The translations under genes were made by a program, and so were the position numbers. Source: Bacillota bacterium (GTDB lineage: Bacteria; Bacillota; Clostridia; Lachnospirales; Lachnospiraceae). From it: 64,000 nt of DNA. Positions 1-9,766 of this stretch are shown piece by piece. The notes beneath the pieces are model-generated. The model had not been told where the DNA came from and did not search any database. It worked only from the letters and a program-made list of their open reading frames with translations. The stretch is taken from NCBI GenBank assembly GCA_023407575.1, contig JAEYLX010000019.1:186001-250000 (forward strand), read 5' to 3'. Within the stretch, counting starts at the first letter, position 1. Each line of letters starts with the position of its first letter.

Positions 1-1043
1 GGAAGCGGGCAGGCAAACGAAAACCAATCTTTATAAGTGGGCAGACTCTTCATAAGCTCTATCGTCTTAATTATTGTTTCTTTTGTCTCTCCAATATTCC
101 CCATCATATACAAGCCTTCCACTTTCAATCCACAATCCTTGATAAGGTTGACTGTCTTGCGTATCTGGCTGACTGTGGTTCCTTTTCCAATGATGTGAAG
201 GATTTCATCATTACCTGATTCCACTCCAACCTGTATTGATTTGAATCCTGCACCTGCCATTGCTGTAAATATCTCTGGATCCTGCACAGAGATATGAGAG
301 AAGCATTCTACCACTTCAATATCCAATCTTCTCGTTTTTAATAACCTGCAGAATTCTAACACTCGTTTTTTGTTCAACGTAAATACGTCATCCATAAAAC
401 GGAATTTATTGATTCCATATGTATTCATGATGAACTCTAGATATGAGATGATGTATTCAGCAGAATGATACCTGACCCTTGAACAGGAATTGTTCGTAGC
501 CGAACAAAAGATACAGTTGAATGGACACCCTCTGCTTGTTTTGATTGCAAATACCCTTTTGTCCCAGGCGACTGAATCTAGAATCCGTTTTGTAGGAATC
601 GGTATCTCATCGATATCTGGCAGTTTCTCTGTCACATAGATTCCATTTTCTTTCTCAGCATCAAGAAGTTCTTTTAAAAAGATCTCTCCATCACCGCAGG
701 AGATATAATCTACTTGCGATTTATACTGTTTGCGATATTCAACAAAATAATCCCCACCGACCAGTATCTTTCCTTTATGGTGCGCCTTTACTAACCCTAG
801 CAGTACATTTGCATCGTCTTTTTGAATGAACATCGAACTTATTCCAATATATTGATATTGAGTCTCATCCAACAACTGGATTAGCTTCTCGACTGTATTA
901 TCTGGAAGATTCCTATCATACAGATCCACCTGATAACCATACTTCTCAACATAACTAGCTATACAGACAAGACCAAATGGAGGATATCTCAACTCCTTTT
1001 TACCATTGTATATTTCTGGAAATATCAATAATAAATTTTTCAT
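1..1043 (-). CDS. B12-binding-type radical SAM enzyme (3' end beyond window)
   Basis: The reading frame is open from an ATG at 1043 to the window edge (about 347 residues), so the C-terminus is missing. The N-terminus has the look of the cobalamin-binding-type Rossmann domain that precedes many radical SAM domains (PPFGLVCIASYVEKYGY, then DLYDRN). The radical SAM cluster motif CPFNCIFC supplies C173, C177 and C180 (CxxxCxxC) for a [4Fe-4S] cluster that cleaves S-adenosylmethionine. Later VGVESGNDE fits the family's SAM-binding strand. Its ATG overlaps the stop of the upstream PIG-L gene by 4 nt (ATGA), indicating translational coupling in the same operon. The substrate is unknown; in this setting it may methylate, epimerise or rearrange a sugar or the acyl group (inference). 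Confidence 0.85.
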   Translation of the reverse strand, partial: MKNLLLIFPEIYNGKKELRYPPFGLVCIASYVEKYGYQVDLYDRNLPDNTVEKLIQLLDETQYQYIGISSMFIQKDDANVLLGLVKAHHKGKILVGGDYFVEYRKQYKSQVDYISCGDGEIFLKELLDAEKENGIYVTEKLPDIDEIPIPTKRILDSVAWDKRVFAIKTSRGCPFNCIFCSATNNSCSRVRYHSAEYIISYLEFIMNTYGINKFRFMDDVFTLNKKRVLEFCRLLKTRRLDIEVVECFSHISVQDPEIFTAMAGAGFKSIQVGVESGNDEILHIIGKGTTVSQIRKTVNLIKDCGLKVEGLYMMGNIGETKETIIKTIELMKSLPTYKDWFSFACPL

Positions 1044-1741
1044 CTATAGATTCCCTTCTTCATCATGTAAGCCTCTGCATAGTCAACTGTGATTTCCTTG
1101 CCACGAAAAGCAGCTAGACATCTGACACCTTCGCTGCTAATTGCATATTGAGCGCACTTGTTCTGCGATTTATATATCTCAAATCCATCCATCTTTTTAG
1201 CAATTTCATCACTTATATCTATATATACATTTGGTTGGAATACCAATTGTCCTCCACCCCAACCCGCTTGTGGATATTCATACACCAGCGTGATATCAGG
1301 AACATGTCTAGCCTGACTTCCACTGCTACGCAATGCTGATATTGCAGTCTCATAAACAATAGCATGATCTTGGTTGAATGAAGGGAAAGGAATTGCGATT
1401 ATATTCGGTCCATACTGATTTATCACTTTTTCAATTTGTTGAATAATATCATATTTCAACAACTTATCCAGTTTTAGATGATAAACATTAGAATACAGGC
1501 ATTCCATGTTGTCTATCTCATAGAACTCTTGTATCATTCTTGTTTCTTCTTCCCTTATCTTTTCACCTTCTGGTTGATCCCCATATGTAAAATATACCAC
1601 ATCGACAATCCCTCTTTTTCTTTTTACTTTTGCTATCAAGCCCCCACATCCTAAGATCTCGTCATCTGGATGAGGGGACAATATCAATAAACGTGTGTTT
1701 TCATCAATCAAAGTTTGTCCCATTCCTCTCTCACGTATCAA
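1040..1741 (-). CDS. PIG-L (LmbE-like) N-deacetylase
   Basis: A 233-residue protein with the family signature SPHPDDE near residue 22, where the His and Asp-Asp bind zinc and the second Asp is the catalytic base. A later FNQDHAIVYE segment supplies the third zinc-binding His. PIG-L proteins remove N-acetyl groups from GlcNAc-containing lipids, thiol cofactors or aminoglycoside precursors. Here the neighbours are glycosyltransferases and an aminotransferase, so an N-acetylamino-sugar intermediate is a reasonable substrate (inference). The start is uncertain: the longest frame begins with TTG at 1741 and an in-frame ATG lies six codons inside, directly after a GAGGA that is too close to be a good ribosome binding site. 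The stop overlaps the next gene by 4 nt. Confidence 0.85.
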   Translation of the reverse strand: MIRERGMGQTLIDENTRLLILSPHPDDEILGCGGLIAKVKRKRGIVDVVYFTYGDQPEGEKIREEETRMIQEFYEIDNMECLYSNVYHLKLDKLLKYDIIQQIEKVINQYGPNIIAIPFPSFNQDHAIVYETAISALRSSGSQARHVPDITLVYEYPQAGWGGGQLVFQPNVYIDISDEIAKKMDGFEIYKSQNKCAQYAISSEGVRCLAAFRGKEITVDYAEAYMMKKGIYR

Positions 1742-1794
1742 CTAATAGGAAATCAAGTAGTAAACAAACCATCCTCATAAAACAATGCTACGTA

Positions 1795-2808
1795 CTACAA
1801 GTTTATTCTGACACCTAAATTGTCATGATCTATGACAAATGTCTCATCTACTCTTTGCTTAGAATAGTACTTTTCGAATTGATTCACCCATTCTGGATGG
1901 GCTATATACCATTCTATTGTAGATCTAAGACTTTCTTTGAAATCACATTGATGGGGGTATATTGTATTTATTTTCTTATTCTCGATCAACAAGTATCTCC
2001 CCCTTGTCTCTTTCAAAAAATCTCTATTATTCTCTTCAATATCCTTGTTCTTAAAGCAGGATAAAATCTCTTTGATCGCTTCCTGCATGGAATATGCTTT
2101 TCCTGTAGATAGGTTATACACTTCTCCTTTCTTATCGTGGGTCAGCAAACTATTAATCATACCACAAGCATCTTCAACATATAGAAAATCTCGATAGAAA
2201 TTCTGCGTCAAATCAACAGAGTGATTCCCGATAAGCCGACAAATATTCCGTGGTATGACTCGATCTGGTAATTGCAATGGCCCATATAGATTCGTTAATC
2301 GTACTATGGTACTTCGAACCTTGTACTTATTTATGTAATATCTCACCATCTCTTCGCCAGCCTGCTTCGTATATCCATAAACTGACAGTGGCTGTAAATC
2401 ATCTTTTTCAGAATATGTCTGGTTATTAGATCCTCCATAAATCTCAACAGATGATGTAAATATAAATTCCGAATCATTTGCAACAACGTAATTCAGTATA
2501 TTCATCAAAGCCATCATATTATTGTATAATGTCTTTTGCGGAAAGAATCTTGAATAGTCAACATGCGGTAGCGCTGCCAGATGAATTACATAATCAATGT
2601 CTTTTGGCATATGATCACTTAGATCCTTGTTAAGCAGATTAGCATAAATGAAAGAAACGTTATCTCGATATATCACGTTTATATAATTTTCTCGTCCAAA
2701 GAAATCCTCATAATCGACACAGAAAACATAATATCCGTTCTCTAGCAAATAGTTCGCCAAGTTAATTCCAAGAAAACCTGTTCCTCCAGTAATCAGAACT
2801 TTTTCCAC
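1795..2808 (-). CDS. NAD-dependent epimerase/dehydratase (extended SDR)
   Basis: A 337-residue extended short-chain dehydrogenase/reductase. The N-terminal ITGGTGFLG is the glycine-rich NAD(P)-binding loop, and the YGYTK near residue 145 supplies the catalytic Tyr and Lys, preceded by the FTSSVEIYG strand. These enzymes act on nucleotide sugars (4-epimerisation, 4,6-dehydration, reduction) in the cytoplasm. The start is a GTG at 2808 with GGGTG seven bases upstream, six bases after the ABC transporter stop, so it sits inside the operon. It probably makes an activated sugar for one of the three glycosyltransferases encoded upstream; the specific sugar cannot be told from the sequence. Confidence 0.88.
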   Translation of the reverse strand: MEKVLITGGTGFLGINLANYLLENGYYVFCVDYEDFFGRENYINVIYRDNVSFIYANLLNKDLSDHMPKDIDYVIHLAALPHVDYSRFFPQKTLYNNMMALMNILNYVVANDSEFIFTSSVEIYGGSNNQTYSEKDDLQPLSVYGYTKQAGEEMVRYYINKYKVRSTIVRLTNLYGPLQLPDRVIPRNICRLIGNHSVDLTQNFYRDFLYVEDACGMINSLLTHDKKGEVYNLSTGKAYSMQEAIKEILSCFKNKDIEENNRDFLKETRGRYLLIENKKINTIYPHQCDFKESLRSTIEWYIAHPEWVNQFEKYYSKQRVDETFVIDHDNLGVRINL

Positions 2809-2814
2809 AATGCA

Positions 2815-4599
2815 TCACCCTTCATTTATGACATATTTCTTGCTTTGTATCTTGTATAATCTTGCATAACGGCCGTTTAATCTCATAAGTTCTCCATGTG
2901 ATCCACTCTCTACGATTCGTCCATCGGCTATCATAAAAATACGATCTACCAATTTTGTAGCAATAAATCTATGAGAGACAAATATGACAGTTCGATCATT
3001 AAATTCAGACATTAACAATTTGTTGAAATTACTTTCACTAATCGGATCTAACATACTAGATGGCTCATCTAAGAATATAATTTTTGATTTATCTGCTATA
3101 ATCCGTGCCATGGCGACTTTATGCATCTCTCCACCAGACAAATCACATCCTTCCGGATCATACTCTTTAGAAATTATCTGATTCAGTCCATTCTTCATTT
3201 CCTTCAGCCTATCGTAAAATCCAACTCGTTTCAGAGATAAGACAACACTCTCATGATTTTTTTCCGAAGCCAGATCCATCATTACATTATTTTCTATCGT
3301 AGTTGCATATATATTGTAATCCTGAAACAGGACCCCGTAGTAGTCTAGTAAAGTACCTTTATCCAACTGTAGAATATCCTTATCACAAATTGTTACCTTT
3401 CCCTGATAATCGTGGTACATACCAAGCATAATATTGATCAAGGTAGACTTACCCGCTCCATTTTCACCAACTATCGCTATCTTCTCTCTTGGCTTGATTT
3501 CTAACGATATATCATGAAGCACTTCATTTTTTCCATCATATGTAAATGAAACATTTGACACCCGAAGCGTCTCTGGATGAGCTGAAATTTCTTTAAGGTC
3601 ATTATCACGATTATGATCCTTTATCATATTGAATTCATTTAAAGCATCAAAGTATAGCGAACTTTCATATAAACTGCCCATTGCATCAACTATGTTATTC
3701 AGTCTCTCCGTCAACGCCCAGATTGAGTTGATGACAGCGGAAAACGCTCCAATCGTTATGGTCTTTTGAATAAGGAGTTTATAAAATAAGATGAAATATA
3801 TACTATAACTTGTTAAAATGGATTCAATGAAGCCTTTGACGACTGATAGTCTCATCAAACTTCTTCCGTACTTCGTGTTGATTTTCATAGCTTCCGTGGA
3901 TGCTTGATCATATTCATCAAAAATGAAATCATTCTTCGTCAATGACTTCAACTCAACCAGGTAATCCTTCAGATAATACACTCTTTGTATATATTCTTTT
4001 CTTCTATTGTTGCTCACATTTTTAATATTTCTTTCAGCTTTCAGTTTGCCAAGTCTCGCATTGAATAAAAAGCTAATGCAGACTGATGCTATCACTAAAA
4101 AAATTGATAAAAAATCAATTGTGATAATTATAGAGATAATAGTAATGATCCCTACCACATTGCTTACTATCTCTCCTACGTTGTTCAATGTCTGAATGAC
4201 CCTTTCATCTGCTTGATTCAAAGACAATATGTACTTATCGTAAAACTTAGGGTCATCATAGTATGATAAATCGATTATTTTCGCTTTATCGAATATTTTC
4301 TTTTGGACTATTTTCTTGATTCTTAAATCGCATTTTGGTTTATAGATATTGTTGAACCAAGCATTAAAGCAAAATAATACTGTGTTGATAAGAAAAACCA
4401 AAATGATTATTTGTGCAAGCTCTGGAAATCTATTTCTATTTACAAATGTATCAAATGCGATTTTCAATATATATATACTGTTTATAGCATAGATGACTGC
4501 CGATAGAACGATTTTTGTAAAAAATAACGACAGATAAATTTTTGCATGTTCCAGATAGATACTCATATAAAAATTGATACTTTTTATCCTTTTTTTCAT
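2815..4599 (-). CDS. ABC exporter half-transporter (TMD-NBD), second of pair
   Basis: A 594-residue fused membrane and ATPase subunit. Hydrophobic segments occupy roughly residues 20-310. The nucleotide-binding domain has Walker A GENGAGKST (378-386), Q-loop VLFQD, signature LSGGE (487-491), Walker B IIFLDEP (507-513) and an H-loop His at 543. All catalytic residues are present, so this is not an obviously degenerate half. It overlaps the preceding ABC gene by 4 nt (ATGA) and is the same length, which argues for an obligate heterodimer. The pair most likely exports the product of this biosynthetic locus, or flips a glycosylated lipid intermediate across the membrane (inference). Confidence 0.9.
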   Translation of the reverse strand: MKKRIKSINFYMSIYLEHAKIYLSLFFTKIVLSAVIYAINSIYILKIAFDTFVNRNRFPELAQIIILVFLINTVLFCFNAWFNNIYKPKCDLRIKKIVQKKIFDKAKIIDLSYYDDPKFYDKYILSLNQADERVIQTLNNVGEIVSNVVGIITIISIIITIDFLSIFLVIASVCISFLFNARLGKLKAERNIKNVSNNRRKEYIQRVYYLKDYLVELKSLTKNDFIFDEYDQASTEAMKINTKYGRSLMRLSVVKGFIESILTSYSIYFILFYKLLIQKTITIGAFSAVINSIWALTERLNNIVDAMGSLYESSLYFDALNEFNMIKDHNRDNDLKEISAHPETLRVSNVSFTYDGKNEVLHDISLEIKPREKIAIVGENGAGKSTLINIMLGMYHDYQGKVTICDKDILQLDKGTLLDYYGVLFQDYNIYATTIENNVMMDLASEKNHESVVLSLKRVGFYDRLKEMKNGLNQIISKEYDPEGCDLSGGEMHKVAMARIIADKSKIIFLDEPSSMLDPISESNFNKLLMSEFNDRTVIFVSHRFIATKLVDRIFMIADGRIVESGSHGELMRLNGRYARLYKIQSKKYVINEG

Positions 4600-6380
4600 T
4601 CAGAAACCCCATTTCTACCACAAGAGAAATTAGCAGCTTGTAATTTATATAAGGCACTATATTGTCCGTTTAAATCAACTAACTCTGAATGAGCCCCCAT
4701 CTCCGTGATTATACCATCAGAAAGAAAGATAATGTTATCAGCAAATAAAGCTGCTGAATAATTATGTGAAATGTATGTCACAATCATATTTCCAAAATTA
4801 TTCTCCATCATATGATAAAAATCTGCTTCAGCTATAGGATCTAATGCGCTCGTCGGTTCATCAAATATCAACAAATCCGATTTTTTTGCAATTGCTCTAG
4901 CAATTGCTATCTTCTGCATCTCACCACCCGATAGTACAGCCCCTTCCTCATCATATTCTTTCGTAATGTTCGTCTTACTTCCTTTTGGCAATTTGCCCAA
5001 TTTAAATACAAAACCACTCTTTTCAATGGCGTCTGTAAAAATGCCCACATCCTCTTTATTCTCTATATTCTTTCCGATTACATTCTTCTCAATATTGGTT
5101 GCAAATATCTTAAAATTTTGAAGAACTGTCGAGATTTTTTTCTGATATGTATCTAAATTCATTTCTTTTCGGCAGATGCCATTGATCAAAATCTCACCGG
5201 AATCCGGTTCATACAACCCAATAAGCAACTTGACCAAAGTTGTCTTTCCCACACCATTTATGCCTAATATCGCTGTTTTCTGCCCCTTAACTAATTTAAA
5301 GCTGATATTTTTTAACACGTCAATTTTTTTATCATAAGAAAAAGAAACATCTCTGAATTCTATTGTTTCGATTTTATCTATATTAATGGATTTCTTCGAT
5401 TGGTCTAATGAATCCAGACGTACGAATTCCAGCAATTCCTTTATGTAAAATGATTGACTATAACCTTCTGCAACAAGGTCGACAATATTCTTAATTGAGT
5501 ATACAATCTGATTATAAGTCGTGATTATGATTATCCCATTGCTTAATTCTATCGTGTTCCGGTAAACCGCAAATGAAATATAGGCAATGACAGCAAAAAA
5601 GGTCAATACTTGATATGAGTATTCAATCAATAATTGTCGAATGGCTATCTTAACCCCATACTCCTCGATCAATCTTTTTGTGTTTTCAAAGTAGCCTTTA
5701 TATTGTTCCCATATAACATTCCAGATACGAGTCATTCTAATCTCTTTTGCATAATCGCGCAGATACATGACTCGTTTCGTATAATCCGCTCTTCGTAACT
5801 GCTCTTTCTTTTCAACGTCATATTGATAGATTATTTTTTTTAGCGAAGGCACAACCAGGACCTCACATATCACAGGAAATATGACAAAGACGAATAATAT
5901 TGGGTCTGTATCTGCAATGATAAACGCTAATGTTATAATCATGATAAAAGAGCTAGTAGCATTGGATATATAATTAATAAAGCTGCTTATTCTTGAATCA
6001 CAATCATTAGTAATGAAATAATATTTCTCATAAAAAGATGTGTTTTCGATTTCTTGTAATTGCAATGAATTCATCTTTCTAAAAATCAGCTTATATAAAC
6101 TATTGCTGATTCTAATATTAGAATTGACAGAATACCATTCAGAATAGTAACTTTCTACTATCCATGTCACTACTTGAAAAACTAACAGACAGATCATGAT
6201 GAATAGAAATTTCTCAAAAGGTATTCCTTTTTCGTAACCCTGTATGATGTATTTTAGTATAAATACATTAAAAAAAAGATCAGACAAAGGAAGTAAAATG
6301 AATAATAAAATTGTAATCAGAATACGTTTCTTATCGATACTATTTATGATTTTTCCAAATAAATACAGATTCTTAATCAT
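4596..6380 (-). CDS. ABC exporter half-transporter (TMD-NBD), first of pair
   Basis: A 594-residue TMD-NBD protein, the upstream partner of the next ABC gene. Membrane segments lie within residues 20-300. The ATPase domain shows Walker A GINGVGKTT (373-381), signature LSGGE (483-487), Walker B LLIFDEP (503-509) and an H-loop His at 539. Both subunits share an acidic stretch just before the signature (KEYDEEG here, KEYDPEG in the partner), suggesting duplication from a common ancestor. Translation is coupled to the partner by a 4-nt overlap. A 125-nt AT-rich gap separates it from the GT2 gene upstream. Confidence 0.9.
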   Translation of the reverse strand: MIKNLYLFGKIINSIDKKRILITILLFILLPLSDLFFNVFILKYIIQGYEKGIPFEKFLFIMICLLVFQVVTWIVESYYSEWYSVNSNIRISNSLYKLIFRKMNSLQLQEIENTSFYEKYYFITNDCDSRISSFINYISNATSSFIMIITLAFIIADTDPILFVFVIFPVICEVLVVPSLKKIIYQYDVEKKEQLRRADYTKRVMYLRDYAKEIRMTRIWNVIWEQYKGYFENTKRLIEEYGVKIAIRQLLIEYSYQVLTFFAVIAYISFAVYRNTIELSNGIIIITTYNQIVYSIKNIVDLVAEGYSQSFYIKELLEFVRLDSLDQSKKSINIDKIETIEFRDVSFSYDKKIDVLKNISFKLVKGQKTAILGINGVGKTTLVKLLIGLYEPDSGEILINGICRKEMNLDTYQKKISTVLQNFKIFATNIEKNVIGKNIENKEDVGIFTDAIEKSGFVFKLGKLPKGSKTNITKEYDEEGAVLSGGEMQKIAIARAIAKKSDLLIFDEPTSALDPIAEADFYHMMENNFGNMIVTYISHNYSAALFADNIIFLSDGIITEMGAHSELVDLNGQYSALYKLQAANFSCGRNGVSE

Positions 6381-6505
6381 AATATTATTGTATAATATAT
6401 TTTGAATTATATTATTACTTCTCCTTGAATCATATAGTAGTAGTGTTTACAGTCCCTCTCCAAGGACAATGCTTCCATCCCAAACGTTGAACAAGAAATT
6501 ACATT

Positions 6506-7357
6506 TCAGTAATAACTTTTAGATTGATTCACCATCATCATATCTTTTACTTTCTCGTTATATTCACACACATCAATCTTGTTCTCCATAAACTCTCGAT
6601 AAAGCATCACTTCCTGTCTACCATACTTTTCACAAAAGAGGCGGAAATTCACCTCTCGTTGTTCAAGCAAAGAATTTGAATGTGTATGATATATATGTAT
6701 GGATCCCATCTCATCATCCCATGAAAACTCAAATCCTGAGATATACGCACGGTAAGCAAGCTCTAAATCTTCAAATCCCCATCCAGTAAATCTCTCTTCG
6801 AACAACCCTATGTTCTCGAATACAGCTTTTTTTATAAGTGTATTTGAAAATGTGCATCCCACCCAAGGAATATATGTCTTGATAGATGCTAACGGGAGCG
6901 TCTTATTGTAATATCTCTCCATTCTGATTTTCTTCTGCTCATCTGCGAAATCATTGAACATGGCTTTTTTGAACCCTTCCTCATTCACTTGGAAGCTACT
7001 ATAATATATCTCCCTTCTTCGTCCTATCGTTACATCCGAGATACGTTTGACATCAATATTCATCAGATATTCTTTCTCCAATACTCTGTCATCATCCAGA
7101 AACAAGATACTCTCTGCTGAAGCATTCTTAATTCCATTATTTCTAGCAGATGAAAGTCCCTGTTTCTTTTGATATAAGTACTTAAGCTGAATATGTTTTT
7201 CATGATGCGTCACCACTTGTTTCGTATCATCGGTACTTCCATCATCAACAACAAGTATCTCTATATCATCGATACCTATATTTTTCTTTATTGAGAACAA
7301 GACCATATTAAGATATCTAGCTTTATTGAATGTAGGTATAATAATGCTTAAATCCAT
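6506..7357 (-). CDS. GT2 family glycosyltransferase
   Basis: A 283-residue GT-A fold enzyme. The start SIIIPTFNK, the VVDDGSTDDT nucleotide-binding loop (D38, D39) and the metal-binding FLDDD (D88-D90) are typical. GWGFEDLELAYR toward the C-terminus matches the catalytic ED(x)E region of the galactosyltransferase-like subgroup. It transfers a sugar from an NDP donor to an acceptor at the cytoplasmic face; no membrane segments are seen. It is flanked by a GT4 gene upstream and the ABC pair downstream in the same operon. Donor and acceptor are not predictable from the sequence. Confidence 0.9.
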   Translation of the reverse strand: MDLSIIIPTFNKARYLNMVLFSIKKNIGIDDIEILVVDDGSTDDTKQVVTHHEKHIQLKYLYQKKQGLSSARNNGIKNASAESILFLDDDRVLEKEYLMNIDVKRISDVTIGRRREIYYSSFQVNEEGFKKAMFNDFADEQKKIRMERYYNKTLPLASIKTYIPWVGCTFSNTLIKKAVFENIGLFEERFTGWGFEDLELAYRAYISGFEFSWDDEMGSIHIYHTHSNSLLEQREVNFRLFCEKYGRQEVMLYREFMENKIDVCEYNEKVKDMMMVNQSKSYY

Positions 7358-7411
7358 ACTTATCCCCTATCAGATTATCTATTTATTCTCATGCGTTCAT
7401 TCGTACAAACA

Positions 7412-8656
7412 TCACTCATTTCCTAACATATTTTTTATTTGCTTATCTAAATTCTCTGCATATATCTCATTCACAAAACACTTTTTCACTCTTTCTTTCG
7501 CATTTGCAGCAAATACCCTTGCTTGGCTTTCATTTTCTAACATATCGATCATTTTCTTCGCTAATAGTTCAATATTTACACTACGTACTCCATTCCTTTC
7601 AATTACAGGGATGATATAGCCTGTCTCATTATCTACCATCAACTCATTTAATGAATCCACTCCATTGACAATCAATGGCTTTTCTAGCGCCATGAATTCA
7701 GCTACCACATAGCAAAAAGATTCCCATAATGATGGTACTACTGCATAATCGCATGCTCTCATATGTAAAACCATTTTTTCTCTATCTGATTCATAGAAAA
7801 TTTTCACTTTCCCTTGCAGACCTAATTCATCGACCAATCCTTCAAGAAATGGCACTTCTGGACCTGTCCCCATTAAATGCAATATGGTATCCTCACAATA
7901 ATCATTTACAATTTTAAATGCTTTGATTAATGAGTCAAAACCTTTGATTGGAACCATCCTTCCGACTGAGCAGAAAGTCTTTTTTGAACGATCATATAAT
8001 CCAATGATCGAATCATCCACTGGTTCATCATCTAGAAACAGTTCCTTACGGTCGACCCCAAGATAGATAATCTCACACTTTTTAGTATCAAGGGAATAGT
8101 GCTCTATGATACTATCTGCTAACGCATGGCTAATAAATACATTCATATCGCTGCTGACAACTGATCGCTCTTCTACCCGCAGTAAATCTACTTCATTCGC
8201 ATATGCATTGTTTGTTACCATATGGCTTCCCATCTTGTCATATATCATCATTTTAGAAAAGTCTTGTAGTAGGATATTGATCAACTTTATTTTGTACCTT
8301 TTAGCAACTATCAATGCTTCAGGGAAGCTGAACAGATCCGGCACAATCACCATATCGGGTTTCTCCTGGAGCCGTTTCAAAGTCACATCAACAATATGTT
8401 TATGACTACGAAGAACTTGCGATTCTAAATTTGAATGATCTAGATAAATCGCTTCCGAAGCCACAAAAATAACATCAACACCGTTAATCTTCATGTATTT
8501 CGTCTCTTTACCAACATATCTAGAGACTACTGTGACATGATAATTCCGCTTTACTAAACCTTCCGCCGTGGATCGTGCTACGATTGCTGTCCCTCCAACT
8601 ATATTTGGCGGATACTCTCTAGAAAAAATCAAAATATTCGTCATTTGATTATCCAT
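7412..8656 (-). CDS. GT4 family glycosyltransferase
   Basis: A GT-B fold glycosyltransferase. The N-terminus has the acceptor-domain loop SREYPPNIVGGT, and the C-terminal Rossmann domain has VGRMVPIKGFD and the EX7E-type motif around PSLWESFCYVVAE that contacts the NDP-sugar. A longer frame reaches 8698, but the ATG at 8656 (MDNQMTNI) has GGAG six bases upstream and leaves a 16-nt gap to the preceding gene instead of an overlap, so I chose it (414 residues). It is a retaining enzyme by family. Together with the other GT4 and the GT2 gene it implies at least three glycosyl transfers in the pathway. Confidence 0.88.
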   Translation of the reverse strand: MDNQMTNILIFSREYPPNIVGGTAIVARSTAEGLVKRNYHVTVVSRYVGKETKYMKINGVDVIFVASEAIYLDHSNLESQVLRSHKHIVDVTLKRLQEKPDMVIVPDLFSFPEALIVAKRYKIKLINILLQDFSKMMIYDKMGSHMVTNNAYANEVDLLRVEERSVVSSDMNVFISHALADSIIEHYSLDTKKCEIIYLGVDRKELFLDDEPVDDSIIGLYDRSKKTFCSVGRMVPIKGFDSLIKAFKIVNDYCEDTILHLMGTGPEVPFLEGLVDELGLQGKVKIFYESDREKMVLHMRACDYAVVPSLWESFCYVVAEFMALEKPLIVNGVDSLNELMVDNETGYIIPVIERNGVRSVNIELLAKKMIDMLENESQARVFAANAKERVKKCFVNEIYAENLDKQIKNMLGNE

Positions 8657-8672
8657 TGCTTTCTCCGTTGAT

Positions 8673-9704
8673 CTATTCATGTATTTTATAATTCTCATTA
8701 ATCAGTTTCTGATATAAAACTGCATAATCAGCAGCCATTCGTTTAGCTGTAAATAATTCGTCCACTGTCTTTTCAGCTTTTGCTATAATCATTTCTCGTA
8801 AGTTTTGATCATCTGCGATCAGATTTATATAATCATTAATTTCACTAACATTCTCAAACAAAAAACCATTAACGTTGTGTTGGATAATCTCACTTAATGC
8901 TCCTCTATTCTGTGCAATCACAGGCACTCCGCAAGCCATGGCCTCGATAATCACCAATCCAAAGGATTCCGATTCTCCTTCAGGCAACCAATATACAAAG
9001 CTATCCATCCACTTGAATTTGTTTGAGACATCGCTATCATCATCTATAACGATGTCGCAATCAGGATATCTGCGTTTTTCTTCATTCAACTCCTTAATCA
9101 ATTCATTATCCCCAGCACCGCATATTATAAATTTCAACTTACAACCATCTACCTGAATCGCGCTATATACTTCGAGTAGATTCGTTGGAATTTTCGTTCT
9201 GATTATTGTACTGATTCGTCCTATCACCATCTCTGATCTATCCGCCATTGGGATATTTTCACGATGTTCGATCGAGTCAGGATCGATACCGAGACAGATT
9301 ACTTCTTTTCTTTGTCGCGGCACTTTATCCAGATAACGGAAGTTATCTTGGCTTCCCGCCACATAATAGAAGTCATGCAGAGGTGGTCTGCATTGTTCTT
9401 GCAATGTCAAAACAACTGGGATTCTACATTGTTTGAAAAAATTCTCGAACAACTGCATTCCTGGCCACCAATGGTAGTTCACAATATCATAGTTCAGTTT
9501 CATTGTCTCTCTTTTATAATCCAGCAAAGATTTCATCGTAATGACTTCAACATTGTCGAGCTCTGTGAAAAAAGATTTATATATATCGCTGTACAAATAG
9601 GTCAATATGTAATGCTGAATATTTTTATTATACTTAACTATATTATATAATGTTCGTTGCCCTCCACCTGGCACTAATTTCTGTATGATGTGTAATACTT
9701 TCAT
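8673..9704 (-). CDS. GT4 family glycosyltransferase
   Basis: A 343-residue GT-B enzyme. It opens with LHIIQKLVPGGGQRTLYNI, the glycine-rich loop of the acceptor domain. The donor domain contains IGRISTIIRTKIP and the EX7E region ESESFGLVIIEAMACG followed by PVIAQNRGALSEII, all standard for family 4 retaining transferases. It follows the aminotransferase gene after 62 nt and precedes the second GT4 gene. It is shorter than many GT4 proteins (360-400 residues), but both Rossmann halves are present. No specific donor can be assigned. Confidence 0.88.
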   Translation of the reverse strand: MKVLHIIQKLVPGGGQRTLYNIVKYNKNIQHYILTYLYSDIYKSFFTELDNVEVITMKSLLDYKRETMKLNYDIVNYHWWPGMQLFENFFKQCRIPVVLTLQEQCRPPLHDFYYVAGSQDNFRYLDKVPRQRKEVICLGIDPDSIEHRENIPMADRSEMVIGRISTIIRTKIPTNLLEVYSAIQVDGCKLKFIICGAGDNELIKELNEEKRRYPDCDIVIDDDSDVSNKFKWMDSFVYWLPEGESESFGLVIIEAMACGVPVIAQNRGALSEIIQHNVNGFLFENVSEINDYINLIADDQNLREMIIAKAEKTVDELFTAKRMAADYAVLYQKLINENYKIHE

Positions 9705-9766
9705 CTCAATCTGTCACCTCCCTTTGAAATATCAATTCATAACAATACCCATGAAATATGATTGTA

